DNA of 10,562 bases from an uncultured Oscillospiraceae bacterium (GCA_900546735.1 URDW01000069.1:1-10562), one strand, 5' to 3'. Counted from the first letter of the stretch, positions 1-6,170 are shown. Notes: generated from the sequence alone by a model not told the origin. Numbers and translations: made by a program.

Positions 1-4
1 AAAC

Positions 5-142
5 GTGGCACCTTGGCCCGGCAGGAAGTATCCTTAAAGGGGAACGGCCTGTTTTTATGTCGCAGGATGGCCTTATAAACCGTGGCACCTTAGCCCGGTA
101 TAAAGTATTTTTAAAGGGGAGAGGCCTATTTCGGTGCCGCAG
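5..142. repeat. Degenerate tandem repeat, period 77 bp
   Basis: Bases 5-65 and 82-142 align without gaps at an offset of 77, with about 48 of 61 positions identical. Shared blocks include GTGGCACCTT, GCCCGG, AAGTAT, TTAAAGGGGA, GGCCT and GCAG. A third, shorter remnant (CTTGCCCGGTAGGAAG, 176-191, with CTTCGCAG at 204-211) resembles the first copy. No coding sense is apparent. The copies have drifted, so this is an old duplication or part of a dispersed repeat family rather than a fresh one. Its function is unknown. Confidence 0.6.
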
Positions 143-498
143 CACGAACAATGACCACGCAATAAACTGCTGTATCTTGCCCGGTAGGAAGCTGGCCTTC
201 CGGCTTCGCAGAGAACAGGGAAACAGCCAGTTTTGCGCCGCGCAAAAACGCCGTTTTACGGGCGATGTGTCTGTAAAGCAAATGGCTTTACTTTTGTATA
301 ACGCCTTGCTTTCACGCACGAAAGCGCGGGCAGGTCTGTGCGTGCGGCGGCAGATTTTGCCAAACTCCAAAGGGGTCAAAAACGGGGCTGTCCCGGGTTT
401 TCCGCAAAGGTGTGTAAAATCTTTTGCAAAGTGCCGTGGCACGGCAAATCGGTTGCTGCAACTGCACTTTGCCGGTCATTTTAACAGGCAAATACAAG

Positions 499-528
499 TT
501 TTCCACATTTTCAACAGCGTTTTCCACA
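499..528 (+). promoter_or_regulatory. Cluster of three DnaA-box-like 9-mers
   Basis: TTTTCCACA (499-507), TTTTCAACA (508-516) and TTTTCCACA (520-528) lie in the same orientation, at offsets of 9 and 12. An AT-rich stretch (ATTTTAAATT, 529-538) follows directly. The standard DnaA box is TTATCCACA, and TTTTCCACA differs from it at one position. The location 2.6 kb from the rpmH operon, a common neighbour of oriC in Firmicutes, makes DnaA binding plausible. Three weak boxes alone do not make an origin. Alternatives are a DnaA-titrating or regulatory cluster, or chance. Confidence 0.35.
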
Positions 529-623
529 ATTTTAAATTCCGTTTGTGCAAACTTCTGCGCCCGGGCGGACAGGCTTTCGGCCGGCGTTTGCGCTTGTAAA
601 GCGGTCTGCTTGCACACAGACAA

Positions 624-663
624 GAAAAAAGGCCTGTCCGTGCCGAAAAAGCACGGTCCAGGT
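624..663 (-). terminator. Rho-independent terminator of the phosphatase gene
   Basis: Read on the minus strand, CCTG-GA-CCGTGC pairs with GCACGG-A-CAGG around a 7-nt T-rich loop and is followed by a run of six T (complement of 625-630). It lies about 28 bases after the stop of the leftward gene. The plus-strand side also has a T-rich tail (TCTTTCTTT), so it may work in both directions. Confidence 0.7.
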
Positions 664-690
664 CTTTCTTTGTCTGTTTGCGCGTCGGCG

Positions 691-1350
691 TTATGCGTCG
701 GGCTGTGTCTTTGTGTCGCCGCGGTCGGCAAAAATTTTCGGCACCGGCGCGGTGTCGCGCACCTCCAGCTTTTTGGCGCGCATCCACAGTGCCGGCTCCA
801 CGGCCAGTGCAAAGCCGTAGCCCGGGTCCATCTGCCACTGGGCGCTCGGCGCTTCCGGCAGGCCGTAGCAGGCCAAAATCGTCATCAAAACGCCGCTATG
901 CGCCACGATCGCGGCCGATCCCACGCCGGTCTTCAGCATGGAATCCACGATTTTTTCAAACGCGTCGGCCACGCGCGCCGTAAACTCGGCGCCGCTTTCA
1001 CCCTGCGGCGGCCGTGCGCGCAGGTCGCCGGAAAGCCATTTCGCAAAGCGCGCATCGCCTTGCAGCTCGGCGGCCGTCTTGCCCTCAAATTCGCCGAAGT
1101 CGCATTCCTTCAGCCCGTCCAGGGCAATGGCGCTGTGGTTCGGGTACAGTATGGCGGCAGACTGCCTTGCCCGGCGCAGGGGCGATGTGAACACGGCGTC
1201 CACCGGCGGGTAGGGGTGCGCGCCGGAAAGTCTTTGCAGCTGCGCCTCGCCGCGCGGGTCCAGCGGCTCGTCGGTAGAGCCGATATACTGCGCGTTGAAA
1301 TTTCCGGCGGTCAGTCCGTGGCGGAACAGGTAGATACGGTACGTCTTCAT
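691..1350 (-). CDS. Histidine phosphatase superfamily protein (phosphoglycerate mutase-like)
   Basis: A 219-residue protein of the histidine phosphatase superfamily, the usual size for the CobC/GpmB-type branch. The phospho-accepting motif R10-H11-G12 comes just after the first beta strand. S56-P-L-R-R60-A matches the second phosphate-binding arginine motif, E82 precedes the FGEFEG element (85-90), and the second catalytic histidine is H151 in VAHSG. Family members dephosphorylate small phospho-metabolites (for example alpha-ribazole phosphate, or act as broad sugar phosphatases). The substrate cannot be read from sequence, and no cobalamin genes are nearby. The protein is probably cytoplasmic, with no signal peptide. 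The ATG at 1350 is chosen because GAGGTG lies 6 bases upstream; an in-frame GTG at 1359 falls inside that ribosome binding site. It is followed by its own terminator and seems monocistronic. Confidence 0.9.
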   Translation of the reverse strand: MKTYRIYLFRHGLTAGNFNAQYIGSTDEPLDPRGEAQLQRLSGAHPYPPVDAVFTSPLRRARQSAAILYPNHSAIALDGLKECDFGEFEGKTAAELQGDARFAKWLSGDLRARPPQGESGAEFTARVADAFEKIVDSMLKTGVGSAAIVAHSGVLMTILACYGLPEAPSAQWQMDPGYGFALAVEPALWMRAKKLEVRDTAPVPKIFADRGDTKTQPDA

Positions 1351-1364
1351 TTGGGTCACCTCGT

Positions 1365-1382
1365 GCCGGCAGCTCTGCCGGC
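1365..1382 (-). promoter_or_regulatory. Hairpin next to the phosphatase ribosome binding site
   Basis: GCCGGCA and TGCCGGC form a 7-bp GC-rich stem with a 4-nt loop. In the minus-strand leader the base of the stem lies 2 bases before the GAGGTG Shine-Dalgarno (1357-1362). It could modulate translation. On the plus strand the same hairpin is followed by TGTTTTTG and would look like a terminator, which could block antisense transcription away from the phosphatase gene. Confidence 0.35.
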
Positions 1383-1403
1383 TGTTTTTGCGCGGCTGTG
1401 CGC

Positions 1404-1425
1404 TGTTTAGAAATTGTTTAGAAAT
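1404..1425. repeat. Perfect 11-bp tandem repeat before the XRE gene promoter
   Basis: TGTTTAGAAAT occurs twice head to tail (1404-1414, 1415-1425) and ends 6 bases before the -35 box at 1432. The spacing of about one helical turn puts both copies on the same DNA face. That arrangement suits an operator or activator site, possibly for the XRE regulator encoded just downstream. An AT-rich UP-like element is the simpler alternative. Confidence 0.45.
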
Positions 1426-1431
1426 AAAAAG

Positions 1432-1460
1432 TTTACAAATGCGCTGTAAAGCATTATAAT
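1432..1460 (+). promoter_or_regulatory. Sigma-A promoter of the XRE regulator gene
   Basis: -35 TTTACA (1432-1437), a 17-bp spacer and a perfect -10 TATAAT (1455-1460) predict transcription from about 1467. This leaves a leader of roughly 58 bases before the start codon. Confidence 0.75.
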
Positions 1461-1524
1461 ACTTTTTGTATAAAAAAATTCTGCCGCTTGTGCGGCTGTT
1501 CGTGATTGAGGAGTCGTTTTGTTT

Positions 1525-2187
1525 ATGTCAGAAGCAACGGGAAAGAAAGAAAAGGCTGCTTTTCGCGGGCTGACGGCCAAAAAGCGTTCGGTTTTTGCCA
1601 GCCGCCTGTCGCAGCTGCGCCGCGAGCGCGGCATCAGCCAGAAAAAAGCGTCTGAAGCGCTCGGCATTTCGCAGGCGCTTTTGTCGCACTATGAAAAGGG
1701 CATCCGTGAGTGCGGGCTCGATTTCGTGGTGCGCTGCAGCGAATACTACAACGTCACCACCGACTACCTGCTCGGCGTGTCCGACAACCGCAACGGCATC
1801 GACATGCAAAGCTTTGAGTCGATCGCGCCGGAAACGGGCAGTGCGGAAAGCATCACCCTGAGCGAAGCGGCCAAGCAGCTGCTCGGCTACGCCGCCAGTG
1901 CGGTGGACGCGTCATCCACCCAGTATATACGCGACTATTTTCTGCTCAGCCTGTACCGGGCGGCCGTTACGCTGGCCAAGGCCGGCAGCCTGCCGAAAGA
2001 GATGTTCAAGCTTGACTATTCGCTCGGGCGCGAGCTGGCCAACGCCGCCATTGCGGTCCTGGACGCCAAGTTCGTGTTTATTGAGGACAAGTCGCGCACC
2101 GGCATGGACATGACCGGCACCACGCCGCTGCATGCCCTGATCGAAGAGGCCGAGGATTATATTCTGAATAATTTTGTGGTGAACTGA
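1525..2187 (+). CDS. XRE-family helix-turn-helix transcriptional regulator
   Basis: A 220-residue protein with a Cro/C1-type HTH domain at about residues 26-84. It has the RLSQLRRERGISQ first helix, the turn and recognition helix with ALGISQALLSHYEKG, and the C-terminal ATPase-independent family signature Y-N-V-T-T-D-Y-L-L-G. The remaining ~130 residues are mainly helical, with no domain I recognise, and may mediate dimerisation or ligand sensing. It probably represses or activates nearby genes; the target is unknown. GAGGAG (1508-1513) lies 11 bases from the ATG at 1525. A TTG at 1519, in frame and 5 bases from the GAGGAG, is a possible alternative start. The gene has its own promoter and a terminator after it, so it is a single-gene unit. 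The 11-bp tandem repeat upstream may be its own operator. Confidence 0.9.
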   Translation: MSEATGKKEKAAFRGLTAKKRSVFASRLSQLRRERGISQKKASEALGISQALLSHYEKGIRECGLDFVVRCSEYYNVTTDYLLGVSDNRNGIDMQSFESIAPETGSAESITLSEAAKQLLGYAASAVDASSTQYIRDYFLLSLYRAAVTLAKAGSLPKEMFKLDYSLGRELANAAIAVLDAKFVFIEDKSRTGMDMTGTTPLHALIEEAEDYILNNFVVN

Positions 2188-2188
2188 A

Positions 2189-2221
2189 TTTGCTGCGCAG
2201 CAAACCTTTTGTGTGGTTTTT
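2189..2221 (+). terminator. Terminator after the XRE regulator gene
   Basis: The 16-bp perfect palindrome TTTGCTGCGCAGCAAA (2189-2204) starts one base after the stop codon and is followed by CCTTTT. An overlapping alternative stem, AAACC (2202-2206) with GGTTT (2215-2219), leads into a T-rich tail. Either would separate this gene from the convergent mtnN. Confidence 0.6.
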
Positions 2222-2241
2222 CGTTTGCAAACCGAGTCTTT

Positions 2242-2952
2242 TCACCCGGCGTCTTCCTCTTTTTTCCCAAGCGTTTGCAAAAATGCCAAAACCGTGGCCG
2301 TGCTTTTTGCGGCTGCGGTTTTTTTGAAGCGCGGGTAATCCATCTGGGCGTCCGGGTCGCCGCCGTCAGAAACGCAGCGCAGCACGGCAAAGGGCACGCC
2401 GTTCAAGGCCGCCGTGTGGGCGCAGGCCGCGCCCTCCATTTCGCCGCACAGCGCGCCGAACGTGGCGTGCAGCATTTTTTTCAGCCGGCTGTCGGCCACA
2501 AACGTGTCGCCGCTGACGATGGTGCCGCGGTGCACCGTAAGGCTCTGCGCCGCAGCCGCCGCGGCCAGCTTGTCCGAAAGCTGGCGGTCAGATGCAATGT
2601 GCACCGTGCCCAGCTTTTCAATGTAGCCGCGCACCTCGCCCAGGGCGGTGATGTTGATGTCCCACTCGCAAAGGTCGCCGGCCACCACGGCGTCGCCGAT
2701 GTGCACGTTTTCATCCAGCGAACAGCCGATGCCGGTGTTGATGATCTTTTCGCACCCGAACACGCTGATCAAAATCTGCGTGGCCGCCGCGGCGTTGACC
2801 TTGCCCACGCCGCACTGGCAAATGCACACGCCGGTGCCGAAGGCCTGTCCGCACACAAAATCCGTGCCGGCCAGGCGGCGCACCGTTTTGCCGTGCAGTG
2901 CCGCGCAGATGGCCGCAACTTCTTCTTCCATAGCGCCGAGTATCCCGATCAT
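2242..2952 (-). CDS. mtnN: 5'-methylthioadenosine/S-adenosylhomocysteine nucleosidase
   Basis: A 236-residue member of the PNP/UDP phosphorylase family that hydrolyses methylthioadenosine and S-adenosylhomocysteine to adenine plus the thio-ribose. It acts in the cytosol, in methionine salvage and the activated methyl cycle. The N-terminus MIGILGAMEEEV is diagnostic. By alignment with the E. coli enzyme the catalytic residues are E11 (E12), E173 in GEMEG (E174) and D196 in VSDGGD (D197). The SGDTFV signature is at 147-152. The length matches the family. GGAGG lies 7 bases before the ATG, and a consensus promoter sits upstream. It is single-gene and divergent from rpmH. The protein is unusually Cys-rich for the family (for example C34, C43, C46, C48). 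I see no obvious terminator at its 3' end toward the XRE gene. Confidence 0.95.
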   Translation of the reverse strand: MIGILGAMEEEVAAICAALHGKTVRRLAGTDFVCGQAFGTGVCICQCGVGKVNAAAATQILISVFGCEKIINTGIGCSLDENVHIGDAVVAGDLCEWDINITALGEVRGYIEKLGTVHIASDRQLSDKLAAAAAAQSLTVHRGTIVSGDTFVADSRLKKMLHATFGALCGEMEGAACAHTAALNGVPFAVLRCVSDGGDPDAQMDYPRFKKTAAAKSTATVLAFLQTLGKKEEDAG

Positions 2953-2969
2953 GCTTTTGCCTCCGTTTT

Positions 2970-2984
2970 GCCGCAGGATGCGGC
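2970..2984 (-). promoter_or_regulatory. Hairpin at the 5' end of the mtnN transcript
   Basis: GCCGCA/TGCGGC forms a 6-bp stem with a 3-nt loop between the predicted start of transcription (about 2987) and the GGAGG of mtnN. At the very 5' end of an mRNA such a stem usually protects against decay. The plus-strand reading ends in GTTTTT and could also stop antisense transcription. Confidence 0.35.
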
Positions 2985-2993
2985 GTTTTTCTC

Positions 2994-3022
2994 ATTATAA
3001 ACGAAAATGCGCCGCTTTTCAA
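2994..3022 (-). promoter_or_regulatory. Sigma-A promoter of mtnN
   Basis: On the minus strand, TTGAAA (complement of 3017-3022), a 17-bp spacer and TATAAT (complement of 2994-2999) form a near-consensus promoter about 40 bases before the mtnN start. It is back to back with the rpmH promoter, with 29 bases between the two -35 boxes. Confidence 0.75.
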
Positions 3023-3051
3023 CGCAAAAAGCCACCCTTTTTAAAATCCGC

Positions 3052-3080
3052 TTGACTTTGTTTTTGGAATACTATATAAT
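3052..3080 (+). promoter_or_regulatory. Sigma-A promoter of the rpmH operon
   Basis: -35 TTGACT (3052-3057), 17-bp spacer, -10 TATAAT (3075-3080). An A/T-rich stretch (about 3025-3047) upstream may act as an UP element. Predicted transcription begins near 3087, giving a leader of about 120 bases before rpmH. Confidence 0.8.
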
Positions 3081-3139
3081 ATTTGCACGAATGCCCAGGG
3101 TGTTTTGCGCCCAAAATGCCCCGGGGACTTGTTTTTTGC

Positions 3140-3157
3140 CTGCGCTATACCGCGCAG
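3140..3157 (+). promoter_or_regulatory. Hairpin in the rpmH leader
   Basis: CTGCGC and GCGCAG form a 6-bp stem around TATACC in the long (~120 nt) untranslated leader. Upstream in the same leader are GGGTG...CGCCC (from 3100) and CCCCGGGG (3119-3126), which could pair in alternative ways. There is no T-run, so it is not a terminator. It could influence L34 expression or mRNA stability. Confidence 0.3.
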
Positions 3158-3208
3158 AGATTATAAAGGATTACGACGAGTGATAATTCTTGATTAGGAG
3201 TGAAAAAG

Positions 3209-3343
3209 ATGAAAAGAACGTACCAGCCCAAAAAGCGCCACAGAAAAATGGAACATGGCTTCCGTAAAAGAATGGCCACCAGAAACGGCAGAAAAGTACT
3301 TGCCCGCAGAAGAGCCAAGGGCAGAAAGCAGCTGACCTACTAA
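3209..3343 (+). CDS. rpmH: 50S ribosomal protein L34
   Basis: A 44-residue, very basic protein starting [20 protein letters not shown] and ending in the Arg/Lys-rich stretch typical of bacterial L34, at the exact family length. It is a structural component of the large ribosomal subunit. AGGAG (3196-3200) lies 8 bases before the ATG. It is the first gene of the operon with rnpA (18 bases downstream), a pairing kept in nearly all bacteria. Expression should be high from the strong upstream promoter, with the distal genes depending on read-through. Confidence 0.98.
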   Translation: MKRTYQPKKRHRKMEHGFRKRMATRNGRKVLARRRAKGRKQLTY

Positions 3344-3361
3344 TTCAGGGGTCTGATCGAA

Positions 3362-3697
3362 ATGAACAGGCAGACAACGCTCAAATTAAATCGGGAGTTT
3401 AACCGCGTCTATCACACCGGCAAGTGTGCAACGGGCAGCGTTTTGGTGACGTATGCCGCCAAAAACCGCGGCCGCGGCTGCCGCGTCGGCATCACGGCCA
3501 GCAAAAAAATCGGCAAGGCGCACGACCGCAACCGCGCCAAGCGCGTCATACGCGAGGCATACCGCGCCCTTTCGCCGCGCATTGCCGGCCACTGGGACTT
3601 TGTTTTCGTTGCGCGCTCCAAAACGCCGCATGTCAAAATGCAGGCGGTTGTGGCGCAGATGGAAAAACAGCTTGCCAAATTGGGGATGTTGCCATGA
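3362..3697 (+). CDS. rnpA: Ribonuclease P protein component
   Basis: A 111-residue basic protein that assists the RNase P RNA in removing 5' leaders from pre-tRNAs. The family signature is clear: SKKIGKAHDRNRAKR at 47-61, including the R56-N57-R58 (RNR) motif, followed by the IREAYR helix. The N-terminal LKLNREFNRVY segment is also typical. The length is as expected. The upstream AGGGG is a weak ribosome binding site about 11 bases away, so translation may be partly coupled to rpmH. Its last codons overlap the yidD start (ATGA). Confidence 0.96.
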   Translation: MNRQTTLKLNREFNRVYHTGKCATGSVLVTYAAKNRGRGCRVGITASKKIGKAHDRNRAKRVIREAYRALSPRIAGHWDFVFVARSKTPHVKMQAVVAQMEKQLAKLGMLP

Positions 3698-3951
3698 AGC
3701 GCCTTTTTCAGCGCGCCGCCGCCCTTTTAAAAAGGGTGTGCATTTTTTTGATCCGCACTTACCAGCTGACGATCTCGCCGCGCTTTTCGCACGGCGCGTG
3801 CCGGTATTACCCGACCTGCTCGCAGTACACGCTGGAGGCGATCGAGATCCACGGCGTCTTCAAGGGGTGCTGGCTCGGTTTTTTGCGCATTTTGCGCTGC
3901 AACCCGCTGTTTAAGGGCGGCTACGACCCTGTTCCACCAAAAAAACCGTAA
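3694..3951 (+). CDS. yidD: Membrane protein insertion efficiency factor YidD
   Basis: An 85-residue protein of the YidD family, a small membrane-associated protein that assists YidC-dependent insertion. An N-terminal amphipathic/hydrophobic stretch (7-28) is followed by the conserved core, with C-RYYPTCSQYTLEAI at 36-50, the GW/LR segment around 58-68, and RCNPLFKGGYDPVP at 68-81. The start overlaps the rnpA stop as ATGA, which implies translational coupling. Longer upstream in-frame starts would run inside rnpA and have no homology. The yidC start follows 11 bases after the stop. Confidence 0.95.
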   Translation: MKRLFQRAAALLKRVCIFLIRTYQLTISPRFSHGACRYYPTCSQYTLEAIEIHGVFKGCWLGFLRILRCNPLFKGGYDPVPPKKP

Positions 3952-3962
3952 AGAGGGAGTCC

Positions 3963-4958
3963 ATGAATACACTTTTACTGGCGGCCGACACCGTATCCTC
4001 CGGGTTCGGTCTTTTCAAGCCGCTGTACTGGCTGTTCGGCAAGTGCATGTTCTTTCTGATGGAGCTTTGCAGCAACGAGTACTTTTTGGCGCTCGTGATT
4101 TTTGTTATTCTGACAAGGCTCATTTTGTTCCCGTTCAACGTGCACCAGCAGAAGACGATGGCGAAATCCGCCCGCATTCAGCCGAAGATCCAGAAGATTC
4201 AGAAAAAATACCCCAACCCGACGCCGCAGGACCGCCAGCGCATGAATGAAGAAATGCAGGCGCTCTACCAGCGCGAAGGGCATAACCCCATGAACATGGG
4301 CTGCGGCCCGATGGCTTTCCAGATGGTGTTTTTGATGGGCATCATCGGCATCATCTATTACCCCATCCAGTATGTGATCGGCGTCGGCGGTTTCAATTCC
4401 GACGTGTTCAATGAGATCGCTGCGGCGGTGAACTACACCACCGGAGAGGGCGGCAACTATTTCCAGCTTTGGCTGCTTTCCAATTTTGAACAGTTTAAAG
4501 ACGTTTTGACCACGCAGTTTGCCGACTACTTCACGCCCGACCGCGTGCAGATGATCGAGGCGTACCGCCAGTCGATGATCATTGGCGGCCTTGACCTTTC
4601 CGTGCAGCCCGAGTGGAAAGACATTACGGTGATCATCCCGATCATCTCGTTTGTGAGCTCGCTCGGCTCCAGCATCGTCTCGATGCTCATCCAAAAGAAA
4701 AACAATCCGGCTCTGGCACAGCAGCAGGGGCTTTCCATGAAGCTGATGATGCTGATGATGCCGCTGTTCTCGCTGTTCATCGCGTTTCAGGTGACCGGCG
4801 CTGTCGGTGTGTACTGGACCATCTCCAACCTGGTCGCCATCGTGCAGCAGCTTGCGATCGCACAGTTTTTCCCGCCGAAACGCAGCCAGGCGCGGCTGAT
4901 GATCGAAAACACGATCGAGCGCCGCTCCAGAGAAGCCAGTTTAAAGAAAATCAAGTAA
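3963..4958 (+). CDS. yidC: YidC/Oxa1-family membrane protein insertase
   Basis: A 331-residue polytopic membrane protein that inserts proteins into the cytoplasmic membrane alone or with SecYEG. Hydrophobic segments lie at about 20-35, 42-58, 114-136, 220-240 and 256-295. The catalytic groove arginine is R52 in ILTRLILFP, followed by the basic cytoplasmic coiled-coil hairpin (62-100: KTMAKSARIQPKIQKIQKKY and onward). The GVYWTISNLVAIVQQ segment near 280 is characteristic. Unlike Bacillus SpoIIIJ/YidC2 there is no lipobox cysteine at the N-terminus. The insert between the third and fourth segments (140-215) is long and Phe/Tyr/Gln-rich. The ribosome binding site is AGAGGGAG. It lies between yidD and jag, as in most Firmicutes. 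Confidence 0.95.
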   Translation: MNTLLLAADTVSSGFGLFKPLYWLFGKCMFFLMELCSNEYFLALVIFVILTRLILFPFNVHQQKTMAKSARIQPKIQKIQKKYPNPTPQDRQRMNEEMQALYQREGHNPMNMGCGPMAFQMVFLMGIIGIIYYPIQYVIGVGGFNSDVFNEIAAAVNYTTGEGGNYFQLWLLSNFEQFKDVLTTQFADYFTPDRVQMIEAYRQSMIIGGLDLSVQPEWKDITVIIPIISFVSSLGSSIVSMLIQKKNNPALAQQQGLSMKLMMLMMPLFSLFIAFQVTGAVGVYWTISNLVAIVQQLAIAQFFPPKRSQARLMIENTIERRSREASLKKIK

Positions 4959-4989
4959 AGCGCATAAGTGCGCGCCAACGGAGGCATAT

Positions 4990-6057
4990 ATGTTGAAAGA
5001 ATTTGTCGGCGTCGGCGCAACGGTGGAAGAGGCTACGCGGGCGGCAAAAGCCGGCCTGAACGCCCCCGAATTCGCCGATGTAAAAATTGAAGTCGTCACC
5101 CTGCCGAAGAAAAAGATCCTCGGCCTGTTCGGCGGCTCCGACGCAAAAGTACGGGCTTATTACGACGTGCCCGAGAAAAAGAAAAAAGCGCAAAAGCCCC
5201 GCGCCGAAAGGCCGGAGGGCAGGCGCAAAGCCCAGAAGCCGCAGGCGGACAAGCAGTCCGGCGGCGTAAAAACGGCCGTTACCGAGCCGCAGGAGATCAA
5301 GGCGGAAAAGGCCGCAAGACCCCAGAAGGGGCATAAAAACGAAAAGCCCGCCGAAAAAGCGCCCCGCGCCGAAAAGGCGGAAAAAGCGGAAAAGACCAAG
5401 GCGCAGCCGCAGATCCGGGCGGAGGAGATCGACGTGCGCGTCGCGACCGATTACCTGAAGGGCATTTTGGACCACATGGGCTGCCGAAACGCCGGTTTTG
5501 TGACCAGCGTGGAGGACGGCGCCATCCAGATCGAGATCGTCTGCGACGACTACGGCATCATCATCGGCCGCCGCGGCGAAACGCTCGACGCCATCCAGCA
5601 CCTGACCTCGCTGGCGGTCAAAAAGCATTACGACAAGTACATCCGCGTCACGATCAATGTCGGCAGCTACCGCGAAAAGCGCGCCGAAACGATCCGTGCG
5701 CTGGCCAAAAAGCAGGCCGCCAAGGTGCTTGCAAACGGCCGCCGCTACACGTTTGAACCGATGAATCCGTATGAACGGCGCATCATCCACACCACCGTGC
5801 AGGAGATCGAAGGCGTGGAATCCCGCTCGATCGGCGTCAATGAGGACCGCCGTGTCGTGCTGGAGCCGACCGGTGGCGTACGCTACAACCGTGACCGCGA
5901 CCGTTCGCGTTCCCGCCGCGGGGGCCGTTCCAGGTCGCAGGCCAGCGCCCCGCAGTCTGACGCACCGCACAAGGCCGACCGTGCCGACCTGCCTTTCGGC
6001 AAGATCGAAGTGAAGCCCGCTGCCCCGGCAGAACCGGCGCAGAGCGATGCGCAGTAG
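4990..6057 (+). CDS. jag: Jag/KhpB RNA-binding protein (Jag-N, KH, R3H)
   Basis: A 355-residue cytoplasmic RNA-binding protein linked in Gram-positives to cell elongation, division and (in Bacillus) sporulation. Domains in order: Jag-N (1-58, with KKKILGLFG at 40-48), a long Lys/Ala/Glu/Pro linker (62-143), a KH domain (about 147-225) with the G-x-x-G loop I-G193-R-R-G196, and an R3H domain (226-295) with R263-x3-H267. The tail (296-355) is unusual: Arg/Ser/Asp-rich (RDRDRSRSRRGGRSRS near 301-316), then acidic/Pro-rich. The tail likely adds non-specific RNA affinity (inference). GGAGG lies 5 bases before the ATG. It is the last gene of the rpmH operon; mnmE, common next, is absent. Confidence 0.95.
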   Translation: MLKEFVGVGATVEEATRAAKAGLNAPEFADVKIEVVTLPKKKILGLFGGSDAKVRAYYDVPEKKKKAQKPRAERPEGRRKAQKPQADKQSGGVKTAVTEPQEIKAEKAARPQKGHKNEKPAEKAPRAEKAEKAEKTKAQPQIRAEEIDVRVATDYLKGILDHMGCRNAGFVTSVEDGAIQIEIVCDDYGIIIGRRGETLDAIQHLTSLAVKKHYDKYIRVTINVGSYREKRAETIRALAKKQAAKVLANGRRYTFEPMNPYERRIIHTTVQEIEGVESRSIGVNEDRRVVLEPTGGVRYNRDRDRSRSRRGGRSRSQASAPQSDAPHKADRADLPFGKIEVKPAAPAEPAQSDAQ

Positions 6058-6074
6058 AATTTAAGACCCAATGA

Positions 6075-6107
6075 AAAAACCGGCTGCAACCAGCCGGTTT
6101 TTGTTTT
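6075..6107. terminator. Strong bidirectional terminator between jag and dnaI
   Basis: AAAAACCGGCTG (6075-6086) and CAGCCGGTTTTT (6091-6102) form a 12-bp stem with a CAAC loop, flanked by A-rich and T-rich tails on both sides. It serves the convergent jag (plus) and dnaI (minus) transcripts. Confidence 0.9.
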
Positions 6108-6122
6108 GCCTGTTTTTCGTGT

Positions 6123-6170
6123 GCGGCTTGTGCCGGGCTGCAAAAGGCACGCCGGCTGCCGCTTTTTTTT
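6123..6170 (+). terminator. Possible second plus-strand terminator
   Basis: GCGGC-TT-GTGCC pairs with GGCAC-(7 nt)-GCCGC, followed by eight T (6163-6170) that run into the stop codon of the convergent gene. The internal loop is asymmetric, and alternative pairings (GCCGG/CCGGC) compete. It may back up the stronger terminator and protect dnaI from antisense transcription. Confidence 0.35.

Larger units (their letters stand above)
1..690. other. Non-coding left-edge region (no convincing gene)
   Basis: About 690 bases hold no frame that resembles a protein. The long frames here give Cys/Arg/Phe-rich translations without domains or good ribosome binding sites. What can be seen is a degenerate tandem repeat (5-142), two small inverted repeats (231-247, arms TTTTGCG/CGCAAAA with a 3-nt loop; 273-291, arms GTAAAGC/GCTTTAC followed by TTTT), a short GCCGT/ACGGC hairpin near 431, DnaA-box-like 9-mers (499-528), and the terminator of the leftward gene (624-663). 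Base composition shifts to AT-rich around 481-540. The left edge may be a contig end, because the right edge is. Confidence 0.6.

Noticed and set aside
231..295. Terminators or a small RNA at the two inverted repeats
   Set aside because: The stems are only 7 bp and AT-rich, there is no promoter upstream, and the T-tract is short, so I do not call an RNA gene.
57..599. A 180-codon plus-strand frame in the left region
   Set aside because: It spans the degenerate repeat, has no good ribosome binding site and matches no recognisable domain.
424..1410. A 328-codon plus-strand frame
   Set aside because: It is mostly antisense to the histidine phosphatase gene and runs through that gene's terminator.
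3424..3951. A longer N-terminal version of YidD
   Set aside because: The extra ~90 residues overlap rnpA out of frame and have no homology. The ATGA overlap at 3694 gives the standard YidD start and length.
4951..5970. A 339-codon minus-strand frame opposite jag
   Set aside because: It is a shadow of jag, which has clear Jag-N, KH and R3H domains.
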